In this document: positions 7,206 to 14,398 of the stretch, piece by piece
Numbering within the stretch: position 1 is the first letter of the stretch
Layout: every line of letters starts with the position of its first letter
Program-made: the position numbers and the translations under genes
Assembly (NCBI GenBank): GCA_002691085.1
Contig: NZGX01000071.1
Span: forward strand, 5,865 to 20,361
Length of the DNA stretch: 14,497 bases
Direction: 5' to 3'
Source of the DNA: Rhodospirillaceae bacterium
GTDB taxonomy: Bacteria > Pseudomonadota > Alphaproteobacteria > Rhodospirillales > Rhodospirillaceae
The notes under the pieces: model-generated
The model's database searches: none
What the model was told of the DNA's origin: nothing
The model's input: the letters and a program-made list of their open reading frames with translations, nothing else

Positions 7206-8063
7206 CTATATAGCCTCATTAGAAGAGATAGTTGTTCTATACATATGCCTAATATAAATATTATTAAAGGGTGTCGCACGATGCATCAAACAACGATTGT
7301 CCCAAAATACTAAATCATTTCTTTCCCATTCGTGCCTATGGATGACAGAGGGATGTGTTGCACAAGAAAAAAGATAATCAAGAAGAATGAATCCCTTATT
7401 AGAATCATTGTCTATTATATAATTTGTAAAACCGGGGTTAGTATAAAGACAATCCTTACGTGTTTCAGGATGTAATCTTATTAATGGATGTTCGGTTACA
7501 GAAAGCTCGCTCTTTTGTTTTTCAGTCAAAGGTATTCTTTTGCTACCTTTTCTTTTTTGTAACTTATCATAGTTAAAACTATGGGCCCCCTTTAAGTTTC
7601 TCAAGTAGTTTATAATATCTTGATCTATAAGATCCAATGCCAGGTACTGGTTAGCAAATAAGGTATCCCCTCCAATAGGGGGTGTATCAATACAATAAAG
7701 TAGAGACCCCATTGGAGGATTTTTTCCATAGCTCACATCAGAATGCCAGTAACGTCCTGCATCCTCAATTCCAAAACCTTCCCCTAAATGATTTTTTTTA
7801 TTTGAAACAACAAGAACCTCAGGGAATCCCTGTAATAAATATTGCTTGAGAATGTGCTTTTGAAGATTGCCCCAATTCTGTGAAAAATTAATAAGGTTTT
7901 TTGGGTCTAATCTTTGGTCGCGAAAGACCAAAAAGCAGTAATCAAGAAGTGCCTGGTTTAGAATATTGAAGTCATGTTTGGTAATATTTCTTTTACAATC
8001 AAAGCCTATAACCTCGGCTCCACATGGTGACTTGAAAGGCTTAACAGCAAAAGAATTATCCAT
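7206..8063 (-). CDS. TauD/TfdA family Fe(II)/2-oxoglutarate-dependent dioxygenase
   Basis: This 285-residue protein has the jelly-roll dioxygenase signature: WHSD with iron ligands H107 and D109, the distal ligand H261 in MHRATP, and R276 in RTTIS for the 2-oxoglutarate carboxylate. GGDTLFAN (131-138) is the usual substrate/co-substrate strand of the TauD family. All predicted catalytic residues are intact and the length equals that of E. coli TauD. The enzyme should hydroxylate or desaturate a small substrate, releasing succinate and CO2. No taurine transport gene (tauABC) is nearby. It is instead the last gene of a leftward operon of sugar-modifying genes, 25 bases after the acyltransferase, so a role on a sugar or on the acyl/amidine group is more likely than sulfonate use. 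That is inference from context. Confidence 0.87.
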   Translation of the reverse strand: MDNSFAVKPFKSPCGAEVIGFDCKRNITKHDFNILNQALLDYCFLVFRDQRLDPKNLINFSQNWGNLQKHILKQYLLQGFPEVLVVSNKKNHLGEGFGIEDAGRYWHSDVSYGKNPPMGSLLYCIDTPPIGGDTLFANQYLALDLIDQDIINYLRNLKGAHSFNYDKLQKRKGSKRIPLTEKQKSELSVTEHPLIRLHPETRKDCLYTNPGFTNYIIDNDSNKGFILLDYLFSCATHPSVIHRHEWERNDLVFWDNRCLMHRATPFNNIYIRHMYRTTISSNEAI

Positions 8064-8088
8064 TTTATTTATAAACTCTCAGGTAAAA

Positions 8089-8778
8089 TTAATTATTAAA
8101 AATGCCCTTAAGTACGCTCTTTTCTGTGTGTTTTAAAGTTAGGTTTGGACTTTGTCCAAAAACTAAAGAATCTCTTTTAATATCCTCTGAAATAATTATA
8201 GCGCCTAAAGAAATAAAACAATTACCTCCAATAGAAGATTTTCCTATAACTTTGCTACCATTAAACATAACTACACCTTTTCCAAAAGATGGCATATTAC
8301 CTTCCAAATCTGAACCAATAGATACATTGTGATATGCACAGAAATAATCACTATAATTTGCTCTCCCCAAAACTGTACCAACGGGATGAACTAATACAAA
8401 GATATCAGGCATTTTGACTTCGTAGAATATATCAACGCTATGAAATAACTTATTTAGAGCATAAATTTTCTCTGCTAAATACTGAGGTCCATTTTCATTG
8501 AAAATAGTATTACAGAGAAAATATAAAAAAATAGCATGTTGGTCAGTGTTAAGATGAGAATATTTATACTCCCCATTACCGTAAAAACCCTTAATAGGCA
8601 AATGAATAAAACACCACCTAAGCCTCTCAAGAGCCTTTGATACGTAGGGCTTTAAAATATTCCGATCTATTTCAGAATTATCTGGGAATAAAGAATTCAA
8701 CTGAGATGAAATATATGAAGCAAGATCCTCTATTGCTAAAGACGTTGAAAAAATTTTCTTATTAATTAGGTCTGACAT
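8089..8778 (-). CDS. Left-handed beta-helix (hexapeptide) acyltransferase, CysE-like
   Basis: The 229-residue protein has an alpha-helical N-terminal half (about 1-125) and a C-terminal half with hexapeptide-repeat character (about 128-212: VHPVGTVLGRANYSDYF, NVSIGS, GVVMFNGSKVIGKSSIGGNCFISLGAII, SLVFGQSP). That architecture resembles serine acetyltransferase (CysE), a CoA-dependent O-acetyltransferase. However, H131 and H150 do not fall cleanly on the CysE catalytic histidines, and no cysteine-synthesis gene is nearby. It lies 13 bases after the HisF-like gene and 25 before the dioxygenase, so O- or N-acetylation of a glycan precursor is the more likely role. The family call is firm for the fold; the acceptor is unknown, and a true serine acetyltransferase cannot be fully excluded. 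Confidence 0.75.
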   Translation of the reverse strand: MSDLINKKIFSTSLAIEDLASYISSQLNSLFPDNSEIDRNILKPYVSKALERLRWCFIHLPIKGFYGNGEYKYSHLNTDQHAIFLYFLCNTIFNENGPQYLAEKIYALNKLFHSVDIFYEVKMPDIFVLVHPVGTVLGRANYSDYFCAYHNVSIGSDLEGNMPSFGKGVVMFNGSKVIGKSSIGGNCFISLGAIIISEDIKRDSLVFGQSPNLTLKHTEKSVLKGIFNN

Positions 8779-8791
8779 ATTTTATCTCTAA

Positions 8792-9568
8792 TTAGTTCCA
8801 GCTATTCTTACTAGCTCTAACATTAACACCATTGGAAAATAGGTGAGAGCGTAATTTTATTGGACTATGATCAGTAAATAGAAATAAAGAAGATATCGCA
8901 ACTGCAGATGCACCTGCACTAAAAGCATCAACACAATGCTGAATTCCTCCACACCCCCCAGAAACAACAAGGGGAATATCAAGTTTACTATCAAGTTTCT
9001 TAATCATATCTATATCATAACCACTCATAATACCATCACGTTCTATAGAAGTTAGTAATACTTCTCCACAGAATGAATCCTGCATTTTTAAGGCCCAATC
9101 AATTGGGTTATAATTAGTTCTATCTCTTCCACCATTAATAAAAACTCTATGAACACCTTTCTTAATCTGTGCATAATCAATGGAAATAGTAATGCATTGG
9201 TCTCCAAAAGTCTTGGCAGCCTCATTTACAAACCTTGGGTCAAGAACTGCTTGAGAATTAATTACAATTTTGTCCGCCCCTGCGCGTAATAATAAATTAA
9301 TGTCCTCTAAACTTCTGACACCCCCGCCAACAGTAAAAGGCATAAATACCTCTTCACTTATTGTGCTTATAATTTCAAGAACTCTATTCTTTGAATCATC
9401 ACTCGGAAGAATATCTAGTATTATAAACTCATCAGCACCGTAATCATTATATATTTTAGCAGTTGATACTGGATTACCTGCCATCCTTTTGTCATCAAAG
9501 AATCTCTTATACTTAACAAGACTTCCATTTTTTAATAAGAATTTTGGAATAATACGTTTTTTCAACAT
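8792..9568 (-). CDS. HisF-like ammonia-channel partner of a sugar amidotransferase (HisF2/WbuZ type)
   Basis: This 258-residue TIM barrel resembles the cyclase subunit of imidazole glycerol phosphate synthase. I use the ATG at 9568, which gives the canonical start MLKKRIIP and lies 5 bases after the hisH-like stop, instead of a TTG at 9586. Phosphate-binding stretches VGGGV (80-84) and SGGCGG are present. Of the two catalytic aspartates of histidine-pathway HisF, D130 is kept (D131, in ISIDYAQ) but D11 is replaced by L11 and the neighbouring C9 by K9. The ammonia-gate residues R5, E46, K99 and E167 are matched by R5, E47, K100 and E168. This fits the HisF2 role known from Pseudomonas O-antigen loci, where HisH2/HisF2 deliver ammonia to WbpG. 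Histidine synthesis is unlikely. Confidence 0.88.
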   Translation of the reverse strand: MLKKRIIPKFLLKNGSLVKYKRFFDDKRMAGNPVSTAKIYNDYGADEFIILDILPSDDSKNRVLEIISTISEEVFMPFTVGGGVRSLEDINLLLRAGADKIVINSQAVLDPRFVNEAAKTFGDQCITISIDYAQIKKGVHRVFINGGRDRTNYNPIDWALKMQDSFCGEVLLTSIERDGIMSGYDIDMIKKLDSKLDIPLVVSGGCGGIQHCVDAFSAGASAVAISSLFLFTDHSPIKLRSHLFSNGVNVRASKNSWN

Positions 9569-9573
9569 AAAAA

Positions 9574-10200
9574 TTAAGGGGTCCAATTAATAAAGTTATT
9601 TAGCATTTTAATACCTGTGTCCTGACTTTTTTCAGGATGGAATTGGGTCGCAATGATATTGTCCCATGCTACACCCGCAGTAAAATTTATTCCGTATTGA
9701 CAGGATGCTAGTATCTTATCATTCTCTTTTGTCTTCATAAAAAAACTATGTACAAAATAAAAAACAAGCATTTCATCATTGAAACCTTTAAAAAGAGAAT
9801 GTTCCAAAGAAAGGTTAATTTTATTCCACCCCATATGAGGTATTTTTAAACACTCCGGTCCTTTTTCTAGCTTAATGACTTTAGCGTCTAGCCAACCTAA
9901 GCCTTTATGCTCTCCATGCTCAAAACCAACAGATGAGAGAACTTGCATTCCAACACAAACTCCTAGAAATGGTTTACCTTTATTAATTACTTGCTCATGA
10001 AGAACCTCATCTAATCCATAATCTCTTATAGACTTCATTGCATCTCCATAAGCACCCACTCCGGGAAGAATAATATGAGAGCTATTATCAATTTCTTTAG
10101 AATCTTTGGTAATAATAGATTCAACGCCGATATAATCTAGAGCATTATAAACTGACCTTACATTACCTTTTCCGTAATCAATGATTGATACAGACTTCAT
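9574..10200 (-). CDS. HisH-like glutaminase subunit for the sugar amidotransferase (HisH2/WbuY type)
   Basis: A 208-residue class I glutamine amidotransferase that should hydrolyse glutamine to glutamate and ammonia. The catalytic triad is complete: C82 in GVCVGMQ, H188 and E190 in QFHPEKS. PGVGAYGDAM (46-55) is the oxyanion-strand region typical of HisH, and the N-terminus IIDYGKGNVRSV matches the family. Histidine-pathway HisH usually reads CLGMQ; here it reads CVGMQ. The gene starts 11 bases after the WbuX-like gene and is followed 5 bases later by the HisF-like gene, so the three form one cassette. Because no other his gene is present and the HisF partner lacks a cyclase residue, the ammonia is most likely meant for the amidotransferase. 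Confidence 0.9.
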   Translation of the reverse strand: MKSVSIIDYGKGNVRSVYNALDYIGVESIITKDSKEIDNSSHIILPGVGAYGDAMKSIRDYGLDEVLHEQVINKGKPFLGVCVGMQVLSSVGFEHGEHKGLGWLDAKVIKLEKGPECLKIPHMGWNKINLSLEHSLFKGFNDEMLVFYFVHSFFMKTKENDKILASCQYGINFTAGVAWDNIIATQFHPEKSQDTGIKMLNNFINWTP

Positions 10201-10211
10201 AATAAAAGTAA

Positions 10212-11384
10212 CTACCCACCAATTTTAGTTGATGGACGATTGGGCCATGGTACTTTTGTACGATCCCACTTTTCCATATCTGGCATTTTTCTACTGTCTT
10301 CAATATTATTAGGCTGAAACCTATGCGGATCGACTTGATGCTCCATAGCAATCTCGAGAAATTCTTCCTCAGTTAAATGAAGATATTCTAAAAAAATATC
10401 CAGAGAGACAGGTCTCTTTCCATCAAATTCTTTTTCTAACTTTTCTCCAGCTTCTCTCGTCATACGTCCATTTCTGATCTCAATATTCGCAAGATGATTA
10501 GTTCTTCCAAAGCCTCTTTTAATATATTTCAGATAGTCTCGAACGCCTTGCATATGGCATTCTATTTTTTCATAATCAAACTCAGGTGGGATACCTTCAA
10601 CCTGATCTCCCTCCCAACCAAGCTCTTCCTTTATTATGCTAACTTGCTTCTTAGTATCCCATTTAATATAATTACCAAGACAAACTGACCTACAGCCAAG
10701 GGCCCTCAGGTCTTTTCTAGGCGGGTAAGAAAAAGGATACAAATCTCTTTTACTAATACGACCATTAAGAAATTCATACATATCATCTGAAGTCATACCC
10801 AAGTTCATCGCTCTATTAAATCTTTTTTCATCCACCTCTTCCATTTCTTCATATGTATAAAAACTTTGATACTCAGCCAAACTTTCTCCCCAAAATAGTA
10901 AAGGTGTAGAATACCTAAGAGCAACTTGCATGGTATGTGCATATATTCCCGTATGACAATGCCAACAAAAATCTCCTCTTCTTTTAAGACTTTCCAACAT
11001 TAACTCTCTGACAACGTGCCAGGAAGGTGTGAACTGAACAACATCTACGCCAAGCATCTTGAAGGTTCTTTTATTATTCTTCTCTAATATTGGACGGTAG
11101 AAACCATGATCAAACCTTACAACAAGAGGCTTTAACTTTAGTTCCCTAACTATATACCACAACTGATATGTTGAGTCCTTACCGCCTGAAAATGGGACTA
11201 TACAATCATACAAGCCTTTATCTTTATATAGTGATACTAGTTCATCTAGCTGACGACGCCTATCAGGCCAATCAACCTTTTCTTCCTTGTATTCAATTTG
11301 CTTACAAACTGAACATGTGCCTTGTGAGTCGAAAGTTGTTGCCTCTGCAGTTTCCGGCAACAGACAATTTGAACAGGATCTCAT
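10212..11384 (-). CDS. N-acetyl sugar amidotransferase (WbuX/PseA/WbpG family)
   Basis: A 390-residue PP-loop ATPase. The motif SGGKDST lies at 66-72. The N-terminus carries two cysteine pairs (C4/C7, C24/C27) that look like a zinc ribbon, and a further pair C140/C143 (CWHCH) lies near the active site. Proteins of this family activate the N-acetyl group of a sugar with ATP and replace its oxygen with ammonia, giving an acetamidino group, as in acetamidino forms of pseudaminic or legionaminic acid and in Pseudomonas O-antigen. It is the first gene of the leftward operon; AAGG lies about 10 bases before the ATG. The exact sugar cannot be told because no nonulosonic acid or ManNAc-uronate synthesis gene is inside the window. 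Confidence 0.9.
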   Translation of the reverse strand: MRSCSNCLLPETAEATTFDSQGTCSVCKQIEYKEEKVDWPDRRRQLDELVSLYKDKGLYDCIVPFSGGKDSTYQLWYIVRELKLKPLVVRFDHGFYRPILEKNNKRTFKMLGVDVVQFTPSWHVVRELMLESLKRRGDFCWHCHTGIYAHTMQVALRYSTPLLFWGESLAEYQSFYTYEEMEEVDEKRFNRAMNLGMTSDDMYEFLNGRISKRDLYPFSYPPRKDLRALGCRSVCLGNYIKWDTKKQVSIIKEELGWEGDQVEGIPPEFDYEKIECHMQGVRDYLKYIKRGFGRTNHLANIEIRNGRMTREAGEKLEKEFDGKRPVSLDIFLEYLHLTEEEFLEIAMEHQVDPHRFQPNNIEDSRKMPDMEKWDRTKVPWPNRPSTKIGG

Positions 11385-11423
11385 AAATCATACCTTGCTA
11401 AATAATCTTAAACTAAATAATTT

Positions 11424-11455
11424 ATTTTATCATGTTTACCCTGATTTATCGATAA
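11424..11455 (-). promoter_or_regulatory. Candidate promoter of the amidotransferase operon, overlapping a 10-bp palindrome
   Basis: Read on the minus strand, TCGATA (11452-11447) and TAAAAT (11429-11424) are 17 bases apart and match sigma-70 at 4 of 6 and 5 of 6 positions, which would start transcription near 11417, about 33 bases before the first ATG. The -35 sits inside the palindrome TTATCGATAA (11446-11455). Both are weak signals in AT-rich DNA. Confidence 0.25.
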
Positions 11456-11506
11456 TTCACTTTTTTTATTTGGATATGTTATTATTTTGTAATCTAGGAT
11501 GTTTTT

Positions 11507-11512
11507 TATAAT
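11507..11512 (+). promoter_or_regulatory. Candidate -10 element for the glycosyltransferase operon
   Basis: An exact TATAAT lies 20 bases before the proposed TTG start at 11533, implying a leader of roughly 14 bases. No good -35 is found at normal spacing; the nearest, TTGTAA at 11487-11492, is only 14 bases away. The 148-base gap between the divergent operons otherwise shows no gene or RNA. Confidence 0.25.
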
Positions 11513-11532
11513 AAATTGCAAAGGTTAAGAAA

Positions 11533-12510
11533 TTGCAAGGATCTTTAACAACTATTTCTATAATAATACCTTTATATAACGAAGAAGATAACATTGAGCC
11601 TTTATTAGATGAACTTTCTAGTGCCTTAAATGAGATTTGTACACCTAAAAAACAAAGTTACGAAGTTATACTTGTTAATGATGGATCCGATGATAAAACC
11701 TCTGAAAATCTTCAAAAGCTCTGCCCTAATGAAGATAATTGGCAAACGATAAATCTGTCAAAAAATAGGGGGCAAACGCAGGCAATTATGGCGGGAATTG
11801 ACCATTCCTGTGGTCAGATAATTGTTCCAATGGATGGTGATCTGCAAAATGATCCATATGATATAAAAAAGCTTTTAGAGGCTATAGATGAAGGATATGA
11901 AGTTGCATCAGGATGGAGGAAAAATAGAAAAGACGTTTTTTGGACGAAGATACTCCCATCAAGAATAGCCAATTGGCTAATTTCTTGGATTTCCGGTGTA
12001 AAGCTAAAAGATTATGGCTGCACCCTAAAAGCCTACAAGAAAAGTGTTCTCGAAGGTTTCCGTCTTTATGGAGAAATGCATCGTTTTGTCCCAATTTATG
12101 CTGACTGGCAAGGAGCAAGAATTAAGGAGGTGCATGTAAATCATAGGCCTCGTATAAATGGAAAATCAAATTATGGCCTCAAAAGAATCTTCAAAGTTCT
12201 GTTAGACCTTTTAGTTGTAAAATTTCTTACGCAATATGACGGAAAGCCAATCTACATGTTTGGGATAGCTGGTTTTAGTTTTTTTGCTATTTCATTATTT
12301 GCAGGTATATGGGCAATCTATTTAAAATTATTTGATAGCACACCATTTATTTCAACACCCCTACCCTTACTATTCACCTTAGGTTTCATAACTGGTGTTA
12401 TATGCATATTAATGGGACTTCTTGCTGAGGTTCTTATAAGGATCTATTATGAGTCTTTAGATAAAAAACAGTACATAATAGATAACAGACATAAAAAAAG
12501 AGATGCTTAA
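11533..12510 (+). CDS. Family 2 glycosyltransferase with two C-terminal membrane helices (DPM1/GtrB/ArnC-like)
   Basis: The 325-residue protein begins with a GT-A catalytic domain: IIPLYNEEDN (11-20), VNDGSDD (48-54) and the metal-binding DGDLQNDP (101-108, D101/D103). Two hydrophobic helices follow at about 241-264 and 277-303. This is the architecture of enzymes that move a sugar from a nucleotide donor onto a polyprenyl phosphate at the inner membrane (dolichol-phosphate-mannose synthase-like, GtrB, ArnC). The sugar is unknown. The start is probably the TTG at 11533, since the frame closes upstream at 11512-11514 and no ATG lies before the catalytic motif. It heads the rightward operon, 34 bases before asnB-like, and diverges from the sugar amidotransferase operon, suggesting a shared glycan pathway. 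Confidence 0.9.
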   Translation: MQGSLTTISIIIPLYNEEDNIEPLLDELSSALNEICTPKKQSYEVILVNDGSDDKTSENLQKLCPNEDNWQTINLSKNRGQTQAIMAGIDHSCGQIIVPMDGDLQNDPYDIKKLLEAIDEGYEVASGWRKNRKDVFWTKILPSRIANWLISWISGVKLKDYGCTLKAYKKSVLEGFRLYGEMHRFVPIYADWQGARIKEVHVNHRPRINGKSNYGLKRIFKVLLDLLVVKFLTQYDGKPIYMFGIAGFSFFAISLFAGIWAIYLKLFDSTPFISTPLPLLFTLGFITGVICILMGLLAEVLIRIYYESLDKKQYIIDNRHKKRDA

Positions 12511-12544
12511 TGAACCTCACCTCAACTATTTTTGAAACTTAAAT

Positions 12545-14398
12545 ATGTGTGGCTTATTGGGCTTCATTGGCTCCGGTAATGAAAAAGTTCTTCGTCATAT
12601 GACTGAATTACTAACACACCGCGGCCCTGATAATTCTGGATATTTCATAGACAATGAAAATAAAATATATATTGGGCACCGACGCCTTGAGGTTATTGAT
12701 ATTTTGCATGGATCTCAACCTATGTTCGATAAAGAAAAAAATCTCTGTGTAGTATATAACGGTGAAATTTATAATCATAAAAAATTAAAAAAGGAACTGG
12801 AATCATTTGGATACAAATTTAAGACCAGCCACTCTGATACAGAAGTAATTATACACGGTTGGAAGCAGTGGGGAGAGAATGTCGTAAGGAAAATTGATGG
12901 TATGTTTTCCATAGTTATATATGACAAGAAAAATCAAAAGCTTTTTTTAGCAAGAGACAGATATGGAGAAAAGCCTTTGTATTACTCAAGGAAAAGAGAC
13001 ACTCTTGCCTTCAGCTCAGAAATTAAACCACTACTTGAGCACCCTGAATATAAAGAGTCATCTTTTTCATCAATTGGGTTACAAAAGTATTTTGCACATG
13101 GCTTCTTCCCATCTCCGCATACTCCTTTTTCAGGAATACATAAACTTCCACCAGGTCATTATTTAAATGTTGATTTGAGAGACCTGTCAATTAAGTTGAA
13201 TTGCTATTGGAAATTTCAAATATGCTACGAGGATACTGATAAAATTAATGAAGAAGATTTGGCAGAAGAGCTAGAACAACTTCTTATTGAGTCTGTATCT
13301 GATCGTTTAGAATCAGACGTCCCTATTGGTATGTTTCTTTCAGGAGGGATTGATTCAAGTTCAATTTTAGCATGTGCCTCTTTAAATTCGAATAAGCAAG
13401 AAATAAAAACATTTTCAATTGGATTCCTAGATAAAAGCTATGATGAAACTAAATACGCTATTCAAGTATCAAATCATTTCCAAACAAAGCATAAAATCAA
13501 GTACTGTGATATTAATAATCAAAGAGATGAGATTATTAATCTTTTATCAAACCTTGACGAGCCGGTAGGTGATCCATCAATTTACCCAACATATCAACTT
13601 TGCAAACTTGCAAAAGAGGATGCAACTGTAGTTCTTTCAGGTGATGGAGGGGACGAACTATTTGCGGGTTATGATCCATTCAAGGTTTTAAGATACGCTG
13701 AAATTTATAATAGTATAGTTCCTTTTGGCTTAAATGCTGGTTTGCAAAAAATTATTAATTTACTTCCCATTTCCGATAAAAACATGAGTTTAGATTTTAT
13801 TCTTAAAAGGGGGGTTAGGGGTCTAAAAAGGCCTAAGTCTTTGTGGAATCCTCTCTGGCTTGCTCCATTTGTCGAAAGCGACATAGCAGATTTATTCAAT
13901 CAAAAGATAAACTCTGAAGAACTTTTTAGCGAAGTCTTAACTACCTGGGAGGAAAATAAAAATTTGAGCGTAATTGATCAAACACTCTTGTTCTATACAC
14001 GCTTTTATCTACCCGAAAGTATACTGATGAAAACTGATCGTTCGAGCATGAGGGTTGGACTAGAAGTAAGAAGCCCATTTTTATCCAAAGGTATCGCTGA
14101 TTTTGCACAAAGATTACCTACCCACCTCAAAATTAGGAAAGGGATTACAAAATGGATATTAAAAAAATCAATGAGTAAACATCTCCCGAAAAATATATTA
14201 AATAGAAAGAAGAAAGGTTTTGGAATGCCAGTTTCAAAATGGCTTAGGCACTTACCAATCCCTGAAAATAAAATAAATGGACTTAATTCAGATATGCTTA
14301 ACCAAAAGTGGCTAAAACATAAAGATAAAAAAATTGATGAACGAGGAGCACTTTGGTGCTGGCTGGCTTTGTCAAAAACATACCAGAGAAAAACATGA
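12545..14398 (+). CDS. asnB: AsnB-type glutamine-dependent amidotransferase (asparagine synthase family)
   Basis: The 617-residue protein has an N-terminal class II glutaminase domain, in which C2 becomes the nucleophile after Met removal (MCGLLGF), with HRGPDNSG (25-32), YNGEIYNH (71-78) and SDTE (97-100). The synthetase domain follows with the PP-loop SGGIDSS (266-272) and LSGDGGDELFAGY (364-376). The family uses ATP and glutamine nitrogen to turn a carboxylate into an amide; the classic product is asparagine. Members in polysaccharide loci, such as WbpS in Pseudomonas O6, instead amidate uronic acids. The position after a polyprenyl-phosphate glycosyltransferase and opposite a sugar amidination cassette favours the glycan role, but free asparagine synthesis cannot be excluded. 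No clear Shine-Dalgarno precedes the ATG. Its stop overlaps the next gene. Confidence 0.92.
   Translation: MCGLLGFIGSGNEKVLRHMTELLTHRGPDNSGYFIDNENKIYIGHRRLEVIDILHGSQPMFDKEKNLCVVYNGEIYNHKKLKKELESFGYKFKTSHSDTEVIIHGWKQWGENVVRKIDGMFSIVIYDKKNQKLFLARDRYGEKPLYYSRKRDTLAFSSEIKPLLEHPEYKESSFSSIGLQKYFAHGFFPSPHTPFSGIHKLPPGHYLNVDLRDLSIKLNCYWKFQICYEDTDKINEEDLAEELEQLLIESVSDRLESDVPIGMFLSGGIDSSSILACASLNSNKQEIKTFSIGFLDKSYDETKYAIQVSNHFQTKHKIKYCDINNQRDEIINLLSNLDEPVGDPSIYPTYQLCKLAKEDATVVLSGDGGDELFAGYDPFKVLRYAEIYNSIVPFGLNAGLQKIINLLPISDKNMSLDFILKRGVRGLKRPKSLWNPLWLAPFVESDIADLFNQKINSEELFSEVLTTWEENKNLSVIDQTLLFYTRFYLPESILMKTDRSSMRVGLEVRSPFLSKGIADFAQRLPTHLKIRKGITKWILKKSMSKHLPKNILNRKKKGFGMPVSKWLRHLPIPENKINGLNSDMLNQKWLKHKDKKIDERGALWCWLALSKTYQRKT

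Noticed and set aside
9569..9586. TTG start giving the HisF-like protein six extra residues
   Set aside because: The ATG at 9568 gives the canonical MLKKRIIP start; the extra residues would overlap the end of the HisH-like gene and match nothing in the family.
8792..10200. Reading the HisH/HisF pair as histidine biosynthesis
   Set aside because: The HisF-like protein lacks the D11 equivalent, no other his gene is near, and the pair directly follows a sugar amidotransferase gene.
10212..11384. PP-loop protein as part of a defence or DNA/tRNA modification system
   Set aside because: The zinc-ribbon N-terminus, CWHCH pair and the HisH/HisF neighbours fit the N-acetyl sugar amidotransferase family; no nuclease, helicase or other defence gene is in the window.
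12509..12541. Tiny frame starting ATGAACCTC between the glycosyltransferase and asnB-like genes
   Set aside because: Only about ten codons, no ribosome binding site of its own, and no sign of a leader peptide or attenuator.
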